DNA of 48,217 nucleotides from Terriglobales bacterium (GTDB lineage Bacteria; Acidobacteriota; Terriglobia; Terriglobales; Acidobacteriaceae): positions 1 to 48,217 of the forward strand of contig DASSIZ010000097.1 in NCBI GenBank assembly GCA_035691485.1. Reading direction: 5' to 3'. Below the pieces are notes generated by a model, which was given only the letters and a program-made list of their open reading frames with translations, was not told where the DNA came from and ran no database searches. Numbering within the stretch: position 1 is the stretch's first letter; the number at the start of each line of letters is the position of its first letter. Position numbers and translations under genes: made by a program. Positions 7,480-15,842 of this stretch are shown in pieces.

Positions 7480-8610
7480 TTACTCAAACAGGTGGGGGAC
7501 GAAGCGGCTCAGGTTGGTGGTGATGGGACCGTCGGACTCGCGAACCCCCATGCCGCCCGCCTCCTGGTCAATCATCCAGCTTCCGATCACCGGGTAATTC
7601 CCATCCATGTTGGGCGGTTCGGCGAGGGCCTGGAAGACATAGCCCTCGGCCCCATACGTTCCTTCCGTGGGGCCCACGGTTCCGGACGCGGTAGTCAGCG
7701 TGATGTTGGCGCCTTCCCGCGCCAGAAGCGGCTTTTTGGCGTAGGTAGACATCCATCGCGGCGTGTCGAAATAGGTTTCCAGGAGATTGGGATGATTGGG
7801 ATGCATTTCCCACAGGATGGCCAGGATTCCCTTGTTGGATAGCACCATCTTCCAGATCGGTTCCAGCCACTGCGTCTCGCCGTAGGTCATGAGCGTGTGC
7901 TCGCCGAAATCATCGGCTAGCAGCCACTCCCACGGGTACAGCTTGAATACGGAATGGATGGGATTCAGGTCGAGGTCCACGAAATAATTCTGGTCCTGGT
8001 CCCAGCCGATTTCCTCAATCAGGATGGACTTGCAGGCAAGCCCCGCCTGCTCCGCCGTATCGCGCATGTAAGCCACCGTCATGGTGTCCTCGGTGGTGTC
8101 CATGTTGGTGAGGTAGAGCGGCATTTTCAGGTAGTTCTTCAAGTCCTTCCATTTTGCGATCAGGCGCTCATGGATGGAGTTGAACTGGTCGGCTTTCGGA
8201 AACACATCCTGCAGCCAGTACCACTGCACCACCGCCGCCTCCAGCAGCGACGTGGGCGTGTCGGCGTTGTACTCCAGGAGCTTCGGGGGATTCTTGCCGT
8301 CGTAGGCCAGGTCGAAACGCCCGTAAATTGCCGGCGGCTCCGCCTCCCAGGCCCGTTTGATCACCGGCACCGCCAGCTCCGGAATCTTCAGGTCCTCGAA
8401 GCGATCGTGGTCGATGACAAACTGCACCGCGTCGAGGCACATGGCATGCAGATCGTTGGTGGTCTTTTCCAGCATGTCCACCTCGGAGGAGGTGAACGAG
8501 TAGTACGCGGCCTCGTTCCAGTAGGGCCCGTCGGGGGAATGAAACACGAGGCCGACGTCCTCGACCTTTTTCTCCCATCCATCTCGCGGCTTGATGCTCT
8601 GACGCTTCAC
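7480..8610 (-). CDS. ygiC: Glutathionylspermidine synthase-like ATP-grasp protein (YgiC-like)
   Basis: The 376-residue protein matches the preATP-grasp/ATP-grasp part of glutathionylspermidine synthase: 'YWNEAAYYSFT' near the start, 'IYGRFDLAYDG', 'KLLEYNADTPTSLLEAAV', 'EWLLADDFGEH' and a C-terminal 'GSWMIDQEAGGMGVRESDG'. It lacks the amidase domain of the bifunctional E. coli enzyme, like E. coli YgiC. The frame is open to 8775, but the GTG at 8610 has GGAG upstream, and a longer form would overlap the lipoprotein gene that ends at 8639. It should ligate a peptide or amine with ATP; the true substrate is unknown. Confidence 0.85.
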   Translation of the reverse strand: MKRQSIKPRDGWEKKVEDVGLVFHSPDGPYWNEAAYYSFTSSEVDMLEKTTNDLHAMCLDAVQFVIDHDRFEDLKIPELAVPVIKRAWEAEPPAIYGRFDLAYDGKNPPKLLEYNADTPTSLLEAAVVQWYWLQDVFPKADQFNSIHERLIAKWKDLKNYLKMPLYLTNMDTTEDTMTVAYMRDTAEQAGLACKSILIEEIGWDQDQNYFVDLDLNPIHSVFKLYPWEWLLADDFGEHTLMTYGETQWLEPIWKMVLSNKGILAILWEMHPNHPNLLETYFDTPRWMSTYAKKPLLAREGANITLTTASGTVGPTEGTYGAEGYVFQALAEPPNMDGNYPVIGSWMIDQEAGGMGVRESDGPITTNLSRFVPHLFE

Positions 8611-8638
8611 GCTACTCCGTTTCCACCAGCACTGTCTC

Positions 8639-8959
8639 TCATGATCCTGAGGAGTGCGCCGCGCCGCTGCCGCCAAACCCGCCGCGCGATACGCCGCTTG
8701 CCGTGCTGTGTCCCACGCCGGGGGTGGGCGTTGTGCCGCCACCGTGAACATAGGTTCCGTAGCCGAAGCCACCACTGCCGCCGTAATGCCAGTGATAGAA
8801 GTTGCGATAGGTTCCCGGCCGGGAGGGGTCGCAGTAATAATCGTCCGTGACCATGCCGTACTTGTCGAGGCAGCGTTGCTTTTCCGTGCGCTGGCAGCCG
8901 AGCAGCACCATGGCTGCGGCGGCTACGAATCCCAAGGTAACTTTTGCGGATTTCTTCAT
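8639..8959 (-). CDS. YgiB-like small lipoprotein
   Basis: The 106-residue protein has a lipoprotein signal (MKKSAKVTLGFVAAAAMVLLGC, Cys at 22) followed by a Cys-containing segment ('RCLDKYGMVTDDYYC') and a Gly/Ser/Tyr-rich tail ending with 'VSRGGFGGSGAAHSSGS'. E. coli YgiB, encoded directly before YgiC, is also a lipoprotein with a low-complexity tail and a C-terminal T/S-RGGFG motif. The shared motif and the gene order (28 bp before the ygiC-like gene) support the assignment. The function is unknown; it may present its tail as substrate to the ATP-grasp enzyme. Confidence 0.7.
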   Translation of the reverse strand: MKKSAKVTLGFVAAAAMVLLGCQRTEKQRCLDKYGMVTDDYYCDPSRPGTYRNFYHWHYGGSGGFGYGTYVHGGGTTPTPGVGHSTASGVSRGGFGGSGAAHSSGS

Positions 8960-9071
8960 CGCTGTGGCGCGGACAATCTGGGTGATGCTAGGTGGATGTC
9001 GCCAAAGCTGTCAACCAGCGAGGGATGAACCGGCTGCCTTTTTTTCCAACGCTTATCCACATTCATTCAGA

Positions 9072-9100
9072 TTGACCTGGCACGCCGCGCGTCCGACAAT
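9072..9100 (+). promoter_or_regulatory. Sigma-70-type promoter of the nucleoside cluster
   Basis: TTGACC (9072-9077), a 17-bp spacer and GACAAT (9095-9100). The predicted start is about 6 nt before the ATG at 9113. It diverges from the ygiB-like gene. Confidence 0.6.
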
Positions 9101-9112
9101 GAACTTACCTTC

Positions 9113-9640
9113 ATGCGCGCTTACTTGTCAGGCTCCATCGAGTACTCGGCCGACTTCGGGAAGGCCTGGCGCGCTCAGGTCACGCCTTTTTTGCGCGCCC
9201 TCGGCCACGAGGTCTACGATCCGGCCTCCGACGAAAAGAAGAACCTGGGTGAGGAAGAGATGCGCGAATTCCGCGCCTGGAAAACCTCGGACTTGCCGCG
9301 CTTCCAGGATACGGTGCGCAAAATCATCGCCTGGGACCTGGACTGGATCGAAAAGCGCACCGACTACGTGATCTGCTACTGGGACGCGGCGGCGGCGCGA
9401 GGCGCCGGCACCCAAGGCGAGCTGACATTCGCACATCGCAACGGAATTCCGGTCTACCTGGTGCTCGGAATGCCGTCGCGCGTGGTGAGCGGCTGGATCC
9501 TGGGCTGCGCGACGCGAATCTTCGACAGTTTTGCCGAGTTGCAGATGTTCCTGACCCGGACCTATGCACAACGGTTCGCCGTGAACGTCACGCGCGAGGT
9601 CCAGGCCATCGCCGCACACCGCCTGCCGGTCAGCGACTGA
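9113..9640 (+). CDS. Nucleoside 2-deoxyribosyltransferase-like protein
   Basis: The 175-residue protein begins 'MRAYLSGSIEYSADFGKAWR', like the first strand of nucleoside 2-deoxyribosyltransferases, with 'GHEVYDPA' after the first helix, 'IAWDLDWIEKRTDYVICYWD' and 'GAGTQGELTFAHRNGIPVYL'. The Glu of 'GELTFA' fits the position of the family's catalytic nucleophile, and the Asp residues before it fit base-binding positions. It could exchange bases between deoxynucleosides or hydrolyse modified nucleotides. The downstream thymidine kinase and adenosine deaminase-like genes support a role in nucleoside salvage. No ribosome site is clear; the leader is very short. Confidence 0.7.
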   Translation: MRAYLSGSIEYSADFGKAWRAQVTPFLRALGHEVYDPASDEKKNLGEEEMREFRAWKTSDLPRFQDTVRKIIAWDLDWIEKRTDYVICYWDAAAARGAGTQGELTFAHRNGIPVYLVLGMPSRVVSGWILGCATRIFDSFAELQMFLTRTYAQRFAVNVTREVQAIAAHRLPVSD

Positions 9641-9646
9641 GGGAAG

Positions 9647-9733
9647 AATTAGAAATTTGAAACTTGAGAATTTGAAATTGAGGGCATTTCCTGACAACTT
9701 TCAAATTCTGAAATTTCCAATTTCAAATTCCTG
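9647..9733. repeat. AT-rich inverted heptad arrays
   Basis: The left array reads in 7-bp steps as AATTAGA, AATTTGA, AACTTGAG (8 bp), AATTTGA, AATTGAG (9647-9682). The right array is TCAAATT, CTGAAATT, TCCAATT, TCAAATT (9701-9729). Perfect 12-bp arms GAATTTGAAATT (9668-9679) and AATTTCAAATTC (9719-9730) let the two arrays pair. It fills almost the whole gap to thymidine kinase. Confidence 0.75.
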
Positions 9734-9744
9734 ATGAGAGTACC

Positions 9745-10341
<597 letters not shown>

Positions 10342-10521
10342 CGCGGCCGAATCCGGTGACCACCGTCATCACCATCAAAGCTGCCAGCAGTCGGCGCTCG
10401 ACCCCGTCTTTCTAGAGCGGAACATCGGCATTAAGACTTGCCACGTTGGATCTCCTGTAAAAGTTCCGGGCCCCGGCACCCCCGGCTAGAGTACTCCCGG
10501 AAACTCTGCGACAATCAGTGC

Positions 10522-11532
10522 ATGGATGTGGAGGAATTTTCCGGCCTGCCGAAAATCGAACTGCACTGCCATCTTGACGGATGCGTCCGGCTGGAAACGG
10601 CGCGCCAGATCGCCGTGCTTAGAAACGTGCCTTTGCCGCCGCGTATCGAGGATGCCCTGATTGCGCCGCCGGTCTGCGAGGATCTCGCCGATTACATCCG
10701 CCGCATTGATTTCGCCCTGAGCGTCATGCAGCAGGAAGAAGACCTGGCTCGCATCGCCGAAGAACTGGTGGAGACATGGGCCGCTGACGGTGTTGTCTAC
10801 GGGGAGGCGCGCTTCGCGCCGCAGCTGCATCGCCGCAACGGGTTGACGCTGCAGCAGGTACTGGATGCCGTGCACGCCGGGCTGAGCTCGGGAAAACGCC
10901 GCCACGGCGTAGATTTCGGGCTGATCGTCTGTTGCCTTCGGCACGAAACCGAAGCCCAGAGCCTGGACCTCGCACGGTTGGCGGTCGACAACATGGACAA
11001 GGTCTGCGCTCTCGACCTGGCCGGCGACGAGCAGCGCTTCGACGCTCGCGCGCACCAGAAAGCATTCACCCTGGCGCGCGACGCCGGCCTGCACCGCACC
11101 GCTCATGCCGGTGAGGCCGCCGGACCTGGCAGCGTCCGCCAAGCCCTCGATCTGCTCGGCGCCGAACGCATCGGGCACGGCGCGCGGGTTGCTGAATCAG
11201 CGCCGCTGGCGCAGGAGATGGCGGAGCGGCAAATCGCGCTCGATATGTGTCCGACCTCGAACGTGCAGACACGCTGCGTCCCCTCGTTGCGGGCGCACCC
11301 CATCACGCGCCTGCTGGCACAGGGCGTGCCCGTCACCGTCAGCACCGACGCGCACACCTCCTCGAACACATCGGTCAGTGCCGAATTTGAGGTATTGTCA
11401 CGGGAGCTGGGATGGAACCAGGCGGAGTTCCTGGCATGTCAAAAGAACGCGGTAAACGCCGCGTTCATCTCCCACGCCGAGCGGCGAACGCTGGCGCAAA
11501 GGCTGAACCTGGATGCACTTTCGTCTGCCTGA
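10522..11532 (+). CDS. add: Adenosine deaminase-family protein
   Basis: The 336-residue protein carries the zinc-hydrolase motifs of the family: 'KIELHCHLDG' (His15, His17), 'TAHAGEAAGPGS' (His195, Glu198), 'ERIGHGARV' and 'VSTDAHTSSNTSVSAEF'. The zinc Asp276 is present, but the next residue, Asp or Asn in most adenosine deaminases known to me, is Ala277. That residue contacts the purine ring, so substrate preference may differ. The frame is open from 10438; the ATG at 10522 matches the domain start and lies 6 nt after GACAAT (10510-10515). It likely deaminates adenosine or a related 6-aminopurine nucleoside. Confidence 0.85.
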   Translation: MDVEEFSGLPKIELHCHLDGCVRLETARQIAVLRNVPLPPRIEDALIAPPVCEDLADYIRRIDFALSVMQQEEDLARIAEELVETWAADGVVYGEARFAPQLHRRNGLTLQQVLDAVHAGLSSGKRRHGVDFGLIVCCLRHETEAQSLDLARLAVDNMDKVCALDLAGDEQRFDARAHQKAFTLARDAGLHRTAHAGEAAGPGSVRQALDLLGAERIGHGARVAESAPLAQEMAERQIALDMCPTSNVQTRCVPSLRAHPITRLLAQGVPVTVSTDAHTSSNTSVSAEFEVLSRELGWNQAEFLACQKNAVNAAFISHAERRTLAQRLNLDALSSA

Positions 11533-11593
11533 TCGATCGGGCGCCGGCCAGGATTGTCTCAGATCGCACGCGCGCGCGGCGCCGCACCCGCTG

Positions 11594-12664
11594 CTATTTC
11601 TGTCCCGTGCTCTTCAGAATCTGCTCAGCGTAATAGTTTTCGACTTTCGCCTGGTCGCGCACGACGTCGTAGTAGGCGGCCTTGAGCAACTGCTCGCGGC
11701 GGTCTCGTAACTGGTCGCGGATGGCCTGCTTCACCCGTTCGTCGCCGAGTTCGCGCTGGCCGGCCGGCTCCTTGGTGATCAGCTTCACGATGCGGAAGCC
11801 GAACACCTGGTGGGTCTCCGGGTTGGCGATAACGATCACGTTGCTGTACTGCCCGGGCTTGAGCTTGCTGACGGCGTCGCGCGTGGCCGGATCGGTCTTG
11901 GCCAGCGCCGACTGCGGCGTGAAGCCCAGATCGCCGCCATTACCCGCGCTTTCCGGGTCCTCGGAATAATTCATCGCCACCGAGGCAAAATCTTCGCCGC
12001 TGTCCAGACGGTTCATGATCATCTGGACTTTCTTGCGCGCTTCGCCCTCGTTCTGCGCCTTGTCGTTCTTCAGGTTGCGCACCTGCGAGTTGGGCTGCGT
12101 GGTGACAAAGATGTGCGCCAGGTGATACTGCGGCTCGATCAGGTTGAACTCCGCCTTGTGGGCGTTGTAGTAGCTGGTGATGTCGGCATCGGAAATGCTG
12201 ATTTTGGAGGCAATCTCCCGGTTCAGCACCTTGTCGATGGTGATGGAGCGGCGCAGGTCACGCTTGAAATCATCGAGCGTGATCTTGCGCTCGTTGAGCC
12301 GCTTGTCGAATTCCTCCTGCGTGTAGGGCGCCTTGATCTCATTCAGTTTCTGGTCCACTTCTTCATTGGTGGCCAGCAGGCCGAGCTTTTCCGCGCGCTG
12401 CATCAGGATTTCGTTGTCAATCAGCTCTTTCAGGATGCCGAGCTTCAAGCTGGTGGACTGCTCGTCGGAGGGTTGCTGCGGCGAGTTCGCGGTCTGGTGG
12501 GCGTAGTACTTGTCCACTTCCGAACGCAGGATTTTCCGGCCGTTGACTTTAGCCATGACGTCAGCCGCAGTCTGGCCGCGATTGCACCCGGCGAGACCAA
12601 CCACAAGTGCGACCATCAGGATTGCGGGGCCTACGGTCCAGCGCCCGGTAGAAGTGCGAATCAA
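11594..12664 (-). CDS. Parvulin-type peptidyl-prolyl isomerase lipoprotein (SurA/PrsA-like)
   Basis: The 356-residue protein starts at TTG 12664, with GGAGG 5 bp upstream; a further TTG at 12676 would put the ribosome site inside the gene. The lipobox is 'VVGLAGC'. An N-terminal chaperone domain follows ('AKVNGRKILRSEVDKYY', 'ELIDNEILMQRAEKLGL'), then a parvulin domain about 190-300 with 'YHLAHIFVTT', 'DFASVAMNYSEDP' and 'GGDLGF'. It should assist folding of exported or outer-membrane proteins. It is preceded on the same strand by a DsbA-like gene, making an envelope-folding pair. Confidence 0.88.
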   Translation of the reverse strand: MIRTSTGRWTVGPAILMVALVVGLAGCNRGQTAADVMAKVNGRKILRSEVDKYYAHQTANSPQQPSDEQSTSLKLGILKELIDNEILMQRAEKLGLLATNEEVDQKLNEIKAPYTQEEFDKRLNERKITLDDFKRDLRRSITIDKVLNREIASKISISDADITSYYNAHKAEFNLIEPQYHLAHIFVTTQPNSQVRNLKNDKAQNEGEARKKVQMIMNRLDSGEDFASVAMNYSEDPESAGNGGDLGFTPQSALAKTDPATRDAVSKLKPGQYSNVIVIANPETHQVFGFRIVKLITKEPAGQRELGDERVKQAIRDQLRDRREQLLKAAYYDVVRDQAKVENYYAEQILKSTGQK

Positions 12665-12737
12665 GTTTTCCTCCAAAAGATCTGTCGACGGTCAGCCGCC
12701 AAAGCGGAGCGGCTTTTGACACAAAAACGCAAAAACG

Positions 12738-13769
12738 CTACTTCGGCGGTCCGGACGCCTTATCCGCCGGACTAGTCTTGGAAGCCGACGTTTTCGCCTC
12801 GGCAGCGGTGGCCTCAGCCTGCTTGGTGTCCATGGCAGCCATGGGCAGCGGCTCACCCGCAGCGCGCAGCGCGCGATTGATCACCACCTGCAGGTCCGGC
12901 AATGGCGCGGCGCCGTCGATCTTTTCGCCATTCACGAAAATCGTCGGCGTGGCAGAAATACCCAGGCCAGTGCCTTCCTGCATCGACGCCGTCACCGTGG
13001 CTTCTTTCTGTTCCTTCAAGCAAGCCTGTAGCGGTCCCAAGCTCAAGTTGCGACGCTGTGCGATGGCGGTCGCCGCCTGGTCCAAAGTGGCGAATTGCTG
13101 CGTGAACGGCGGCTTCATCTCCCCGGAAATCTGCTTCTGGTTGGCGTGCGCATAGTCGGTGAATTCCCAGTACGCGTCGGAGTTCTGCGCGGCCAGGCAG
13201 TTAGCGTCCACGGCCGCGTGAATGGCCCACGGGTGGATTTCGGCCAGCGGAAAATCCTTGTAGATGATCCGCACCCGGTCGCCATACATCTTGAGCACCT
13301 CCCGGGTCAGTTGGTTGTGCATCCTGGAGCAGAACGGGCATTCCAGGTCATCGAAGTTGACAATCGTTACCTTGGCGTCCTTGTTGCCGCGAATAGGACG
13401 TCCGTTAAGATCGATCTTCTTCATGACCTCGGCATATGGGTCCTTGGTGAGATCCCACTTGATGACACGCACCAGGCTGCTGCCGTCCTTGGAAACCAGG
13501 AAGTCCAGGTCCTGCTTGCGCTCTCCCTGCGAGAGCGTTACCGCAACCTTATCGTATCCGGCGAAGTCCGGGCTGGGGGTGCGCGCGCCGACGGTTATGT
13601 TGACAGAGGGAGAAATCTTATCGGACAGGTAAATGCGGACCTGCCGCTCGATGCGCTGGTTGACTTCCGGAGAATTCGCCTGCGCCGCACAGCCGAGACA
13701 GAGAAACAAAGTCGCAATCAAGAAGCGTCGGAACAATTGCACGAATTGCCGCCTTCGCAGGTCCGCCAT
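12738..13769 (-). CDS. DsbA-family thiol:disulfide oxidoreductase
   Basis: The 343-residue protein has an N-terminal export signal (hydrophobic 'FLIATLFLCLGCAAQA', either signal peptidase I cleavage after AQA or a poor lipobox). A region of about 90 residues follows, then a thioredoxin-fold domain with 'TIVNFDDLECPFCSRMH' (Cys144, Cys147), the cis-Pro loop 'ISATPTIFVNG' and a helical insert. The C-terminus is a low-complexity Ala/Ser/Lys tail. The CPFC motif and the DsbA-like layout suggest a periplasmic oxidant or isomerase. Starts downstream of 13769 are possible because no clear ribosome site is seen. It is 73 bp upstream of the parvulin gene. Confidence 0.85.
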   Translation of the reverse strand: MADLRRRQFVQLFRRFLIATLFLCLGCAAQANSPEVNQRIERQVRIYLSDKISPSVNITVGARTPSPDFAGYDKVAVTLSQGERKQDLDFLVSKDGSSLVRVIKWDLTKDPYAEVMKKIDLNGRPIRGNKDAKVTIVNFDDLECPFCSRMHNQLTREVLKMYGDRVRIIYKDFPLAEIHPWAIHAAVDANCLAAQNSDAYWEFTDYAHANQKQISGEMKPPFTQQFATLDQAATAIAQRRNLSLGPLQACLKEQKEATVTASMQEGTGLGISATPTIFVNGEKIDGAAPLPDLQVVINRALRAAGEPLPMAAMDTKQAEATAAEAKTSASKTSPADKASGPPK

Positions 13770-13927
13770 CGCGGGAAATTAGGCTCTTATGTTCATTATC
13801 GCACGCGCCGGGCCACGGCTGGAAACCACCGCAACTGAATGCTGCAAAACGGGTTGGAATATGATGAGCAGACCGGCTGCCGGTTTGCATCTAACCGGGT
13901 AGCCGAACCCAAAACCAGGAGTGACCT

Positions 13928-14293
13928 GTGAAGAAGCTATGGCTTGCCGCTGTCCTGGCTACACTGCTGGGTGGAAGTTGTGCCTTGCCGTCGCCGGTCA
14001 TGGCCGCGGCTGCGTCGGACAAAGAGCCCCAGGTGCGCTCGCTTACCGGCGAGGTCATGAATCAACAGGACAAGCCGTTGGCAGGCGCCATTGTCTACCT
14101 GAAAAACAGCAAGACGCTCTCCGTCAAGACTTTTATTGCCGGCCAGGACGGCACCTACCGCTTTAACGCGCTTTCACCGAACGTCGATTACGAAGTCTAT
14201 GCCGAACACAACGGCAGGAAGAGCGACGCCAAAACGCTCAGCTCCTTCGATTCCCGCAAAACCGCGTATATCAACCTGAAAATCAAAGAATAA
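13928..14293 (+). CDS. Small secreted carboxypeptidase-regulatory-like domain protein
   Basis: The 121-residue protein starts at GTG 13928 after AGGAG. A signal peptide (MKKLWLAAVLATLLGGSCAL.., probable cleavage near AAA) leads into one Ig-like carboxypeptidase regulatory domain: 'VRSLTGEVMNQQDKPLAGAI', 'VYLKNSKTLSVKTFIAG', 'GTYRFNALSPNVDYEVYAEH'. Such domains occur at the N-terminus of TonB-dependent receptors and as free proteins in Acidobacteria. A single free domain has no known enzymatic role; it may bind a surface partner. It converges on pmbA. Confidence 0.8.
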   Translation: MKKLWLAAVLATLLGGSCALPSPVMAAAASDKEPQVRSLTGEVMNQQDKPLAGAIVYLKNSKTLSVKTFIAGQDGTYRFNALSPNVDYEVYAEHNGRKSDAKTLSSFDSRKTAYINLKIKE

Positions 14294-14366
14294 CCGCAGG
14301 GAAAAGCAGCGGCGGGGGATTTCGGCTTCTGCTGTGACCTGGGGAGAGCAGCAGCGGAGGTCCAGC

Positions 14367-15710
14367 TTACTCTCCGGCCACGGTCAGCCCTTCCATTCGC
14401 AGTGTGGGGGCGGCGATGGCGCCGCGAAATTCCAGGTCGCTGCCGACCTCGGCGATGTTGAGCAGCATGTCCTTCAGGTTGCCGGCGACCGTGATCTCCT
14501 CGACCGGATAAGCAAGTTCGCCACCCGAGATCCACAACCCCGAAGCTCCCCGCGAGAAGTCACCGGTAACCAGGTTCACGCCGAAGCCGAGGAACTCGGT
14601 CACGTACAAGCCCTCCGCAACCCCGGCGATGATCTCCTCCGGTTTCTTGGTCCCCGGCTGCAGGAAGAAGTTCCCAACACCGATGGAGGGATTTCCGGCC
14701 AGCCCGCGCGAAGCGTTGCCGGTTGTTTGCAGCCCGAGTTTCTTGGCGGTATAGGTGTTCAACAGGTAGCTCTTGAGCACGCCGTTCTCAATGATAACGG
14801 TGCGCCGGGTTGGAACACCTTCGCTGTCGAACGGGCTGGTGCCGAAGCCGCCGCGAAGCGTACCGTCGTCAATCACGGTGACGTTGTCGCCGGCAACGCG
14901 CTCGCCCAGCCGCCCGGCCAGAAACGAAGCGCCACGGTAGATGGCGTCGCCATTGACCGCCTCGAAGACGTGCTCCATGAGCGTGCGCGCCATCTGCGAA
15001 TCAAGTATGACCGGGACCCTCGCGGTCTTTACCTTGTGGGCGCCCAGCCGGCGCAAGGTGCGCTGCGCGGCGATGCGGCCAACCAGCTCCGGCTGGTCCA
15101 GTTTCTTCAGCGTCCGGGCGACCGAATACCAGTAGTCGCGCTGCATCGAAGTGCCTTCCTGGGCGACCGGGACGGCGGAAACGGAGCAGTAGGAGTTGCG
15201 GTACTCACCGACGAAGCCGTGCGAATTGGCCAGCACTTTGTGGCCGTCGGCGGCGTCAAAGGAACCGCCCTCCGAGTTGTTGATTCGCGTGTCGCAGTCG
15301 AGCGCTGCCTTCTCCGCCCGGCGCGCGTATTCGATGCGCTGTTCCCCGGAAAGTGAATAGACGTCGTCAAAGTACAGGTCAAGATCGCCGCCGATGGCGC
15401 CGAGTTGCGAAGCTTCGGGCAAGCCCGCGTGCGGATCCTCCGAGGTAACCTCGGCGAGCGCGAGTGCGGAGGACACCATCTGGTTGACGCCTTCCGGCGA
15501 AAGATCGCTGCTGTACGTGGAAGCGGCCCGCTGCCCGCGGAAAACACGGCAGCCGATCGCCCTGGAACCGGACTCCTTCAGCGTTTCGACCTGGCCGAGG
15601 CGGACGACAGTGGAGAATTCGTTGCCTTCGCGCACCACCGCTTCCGCGGCAGTGGCTCCACCACGCATGGCGCGGTTCACTACGTCGACTGCGATTTCTT
15701 TAACATCCAT
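14367..15710 (-). CDS. pmbA: TldE/PmbA-family protease subunit
   Basis: The 447-residue protein is the standard length of PmbA (TldE). It has the N-terminal 'AEAVVREGNEFSTVVRLGQV' strand, 'SGSRAIGCRVFRGQRAAS', 'RVPVILDSQMARTLMEHVFE', and a C-terminal domain with 'GLWISGGELAYPVEEITVAG'. As expected for the TldE subunit, it lacks the HExxxH zinc motif present in TldD. The TldD/TldE complex is a metalloprotease that processes peptides, including microcin precursors and unfolded peptides. It lies 123 bp after tldD on the same strand. Confidence 0.93.
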   Translation of the reverse strand: MDVKEIAVDVVNRAMRGGATAAEAVVREGNEFSTVVRLGQVETLKESGSRAIGCRVFRGQRAASTYSSDLSPEGVNQMVSSALALAEVTSEDPHAGLPEASQLGAIGGDLDLYFDDVYSLSGEQRIEYARRAEKAALDCDTRINNSEGGSFDAADGHKVLANSHGFVGEYRNSYCSVSAVPVAQEGTSMQRDYWYSVARTLKKLDQPELVGRIAAQRTLRRLGAHKVKTARVPVILDSQMARTLMEHVFEAVNGDAIYRGASFLAGRLGERVAGDNVTVIDDGTLRGGFGTSPFDSEGVPTRRTVIIENGVLKSYLLNTYTAKKLGLQTTGNASRGLAGNPSIGVGNFFLQPGTKKPEEIIAGVAEGLYVTEFLGFGVNLVTGDFSRGASGLWISGGELAYPVEEITVAGNLKDMLLNIAEVGSDLEFRGAIAAPTLRMEGLTVAGE

Positions 15711-15752
15711 AAGGCTTATTCACCACGGAGGCGCCGAGACAAGGAGAAATGA

Positions 15753-15842
15753 AGAATCAAGAAGTCAGAATGAAAAATGCAAAGCAAAAGCGCCGGTTTG
15801 ATTCCGCCATTCTTCATTCTGCATTCTTAATTCTTAATTCGA
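15753..15842. repeat. Inverted heptad arrays between tldD and pmbA
   Basis: Left units AGAATCA, AGAAGTC, AGAATGA, AAAATGC (15753-15780). Right units CATTCTT, CATTCTG, CATTCTT, AATTCTT, AATTCGA (15808-15842). Left and right are roughly reverse complements. The right array runs into tldD and supplies its stop codon (15834-15836) and last residues. Confidence 0.75.

Noticed and set aside
9647-9733. Short repeats considered as a CRISPR array
   Set aside because: The units are 7 bp, contiguous and degenerate, with no spacers and no cas genes nearby.
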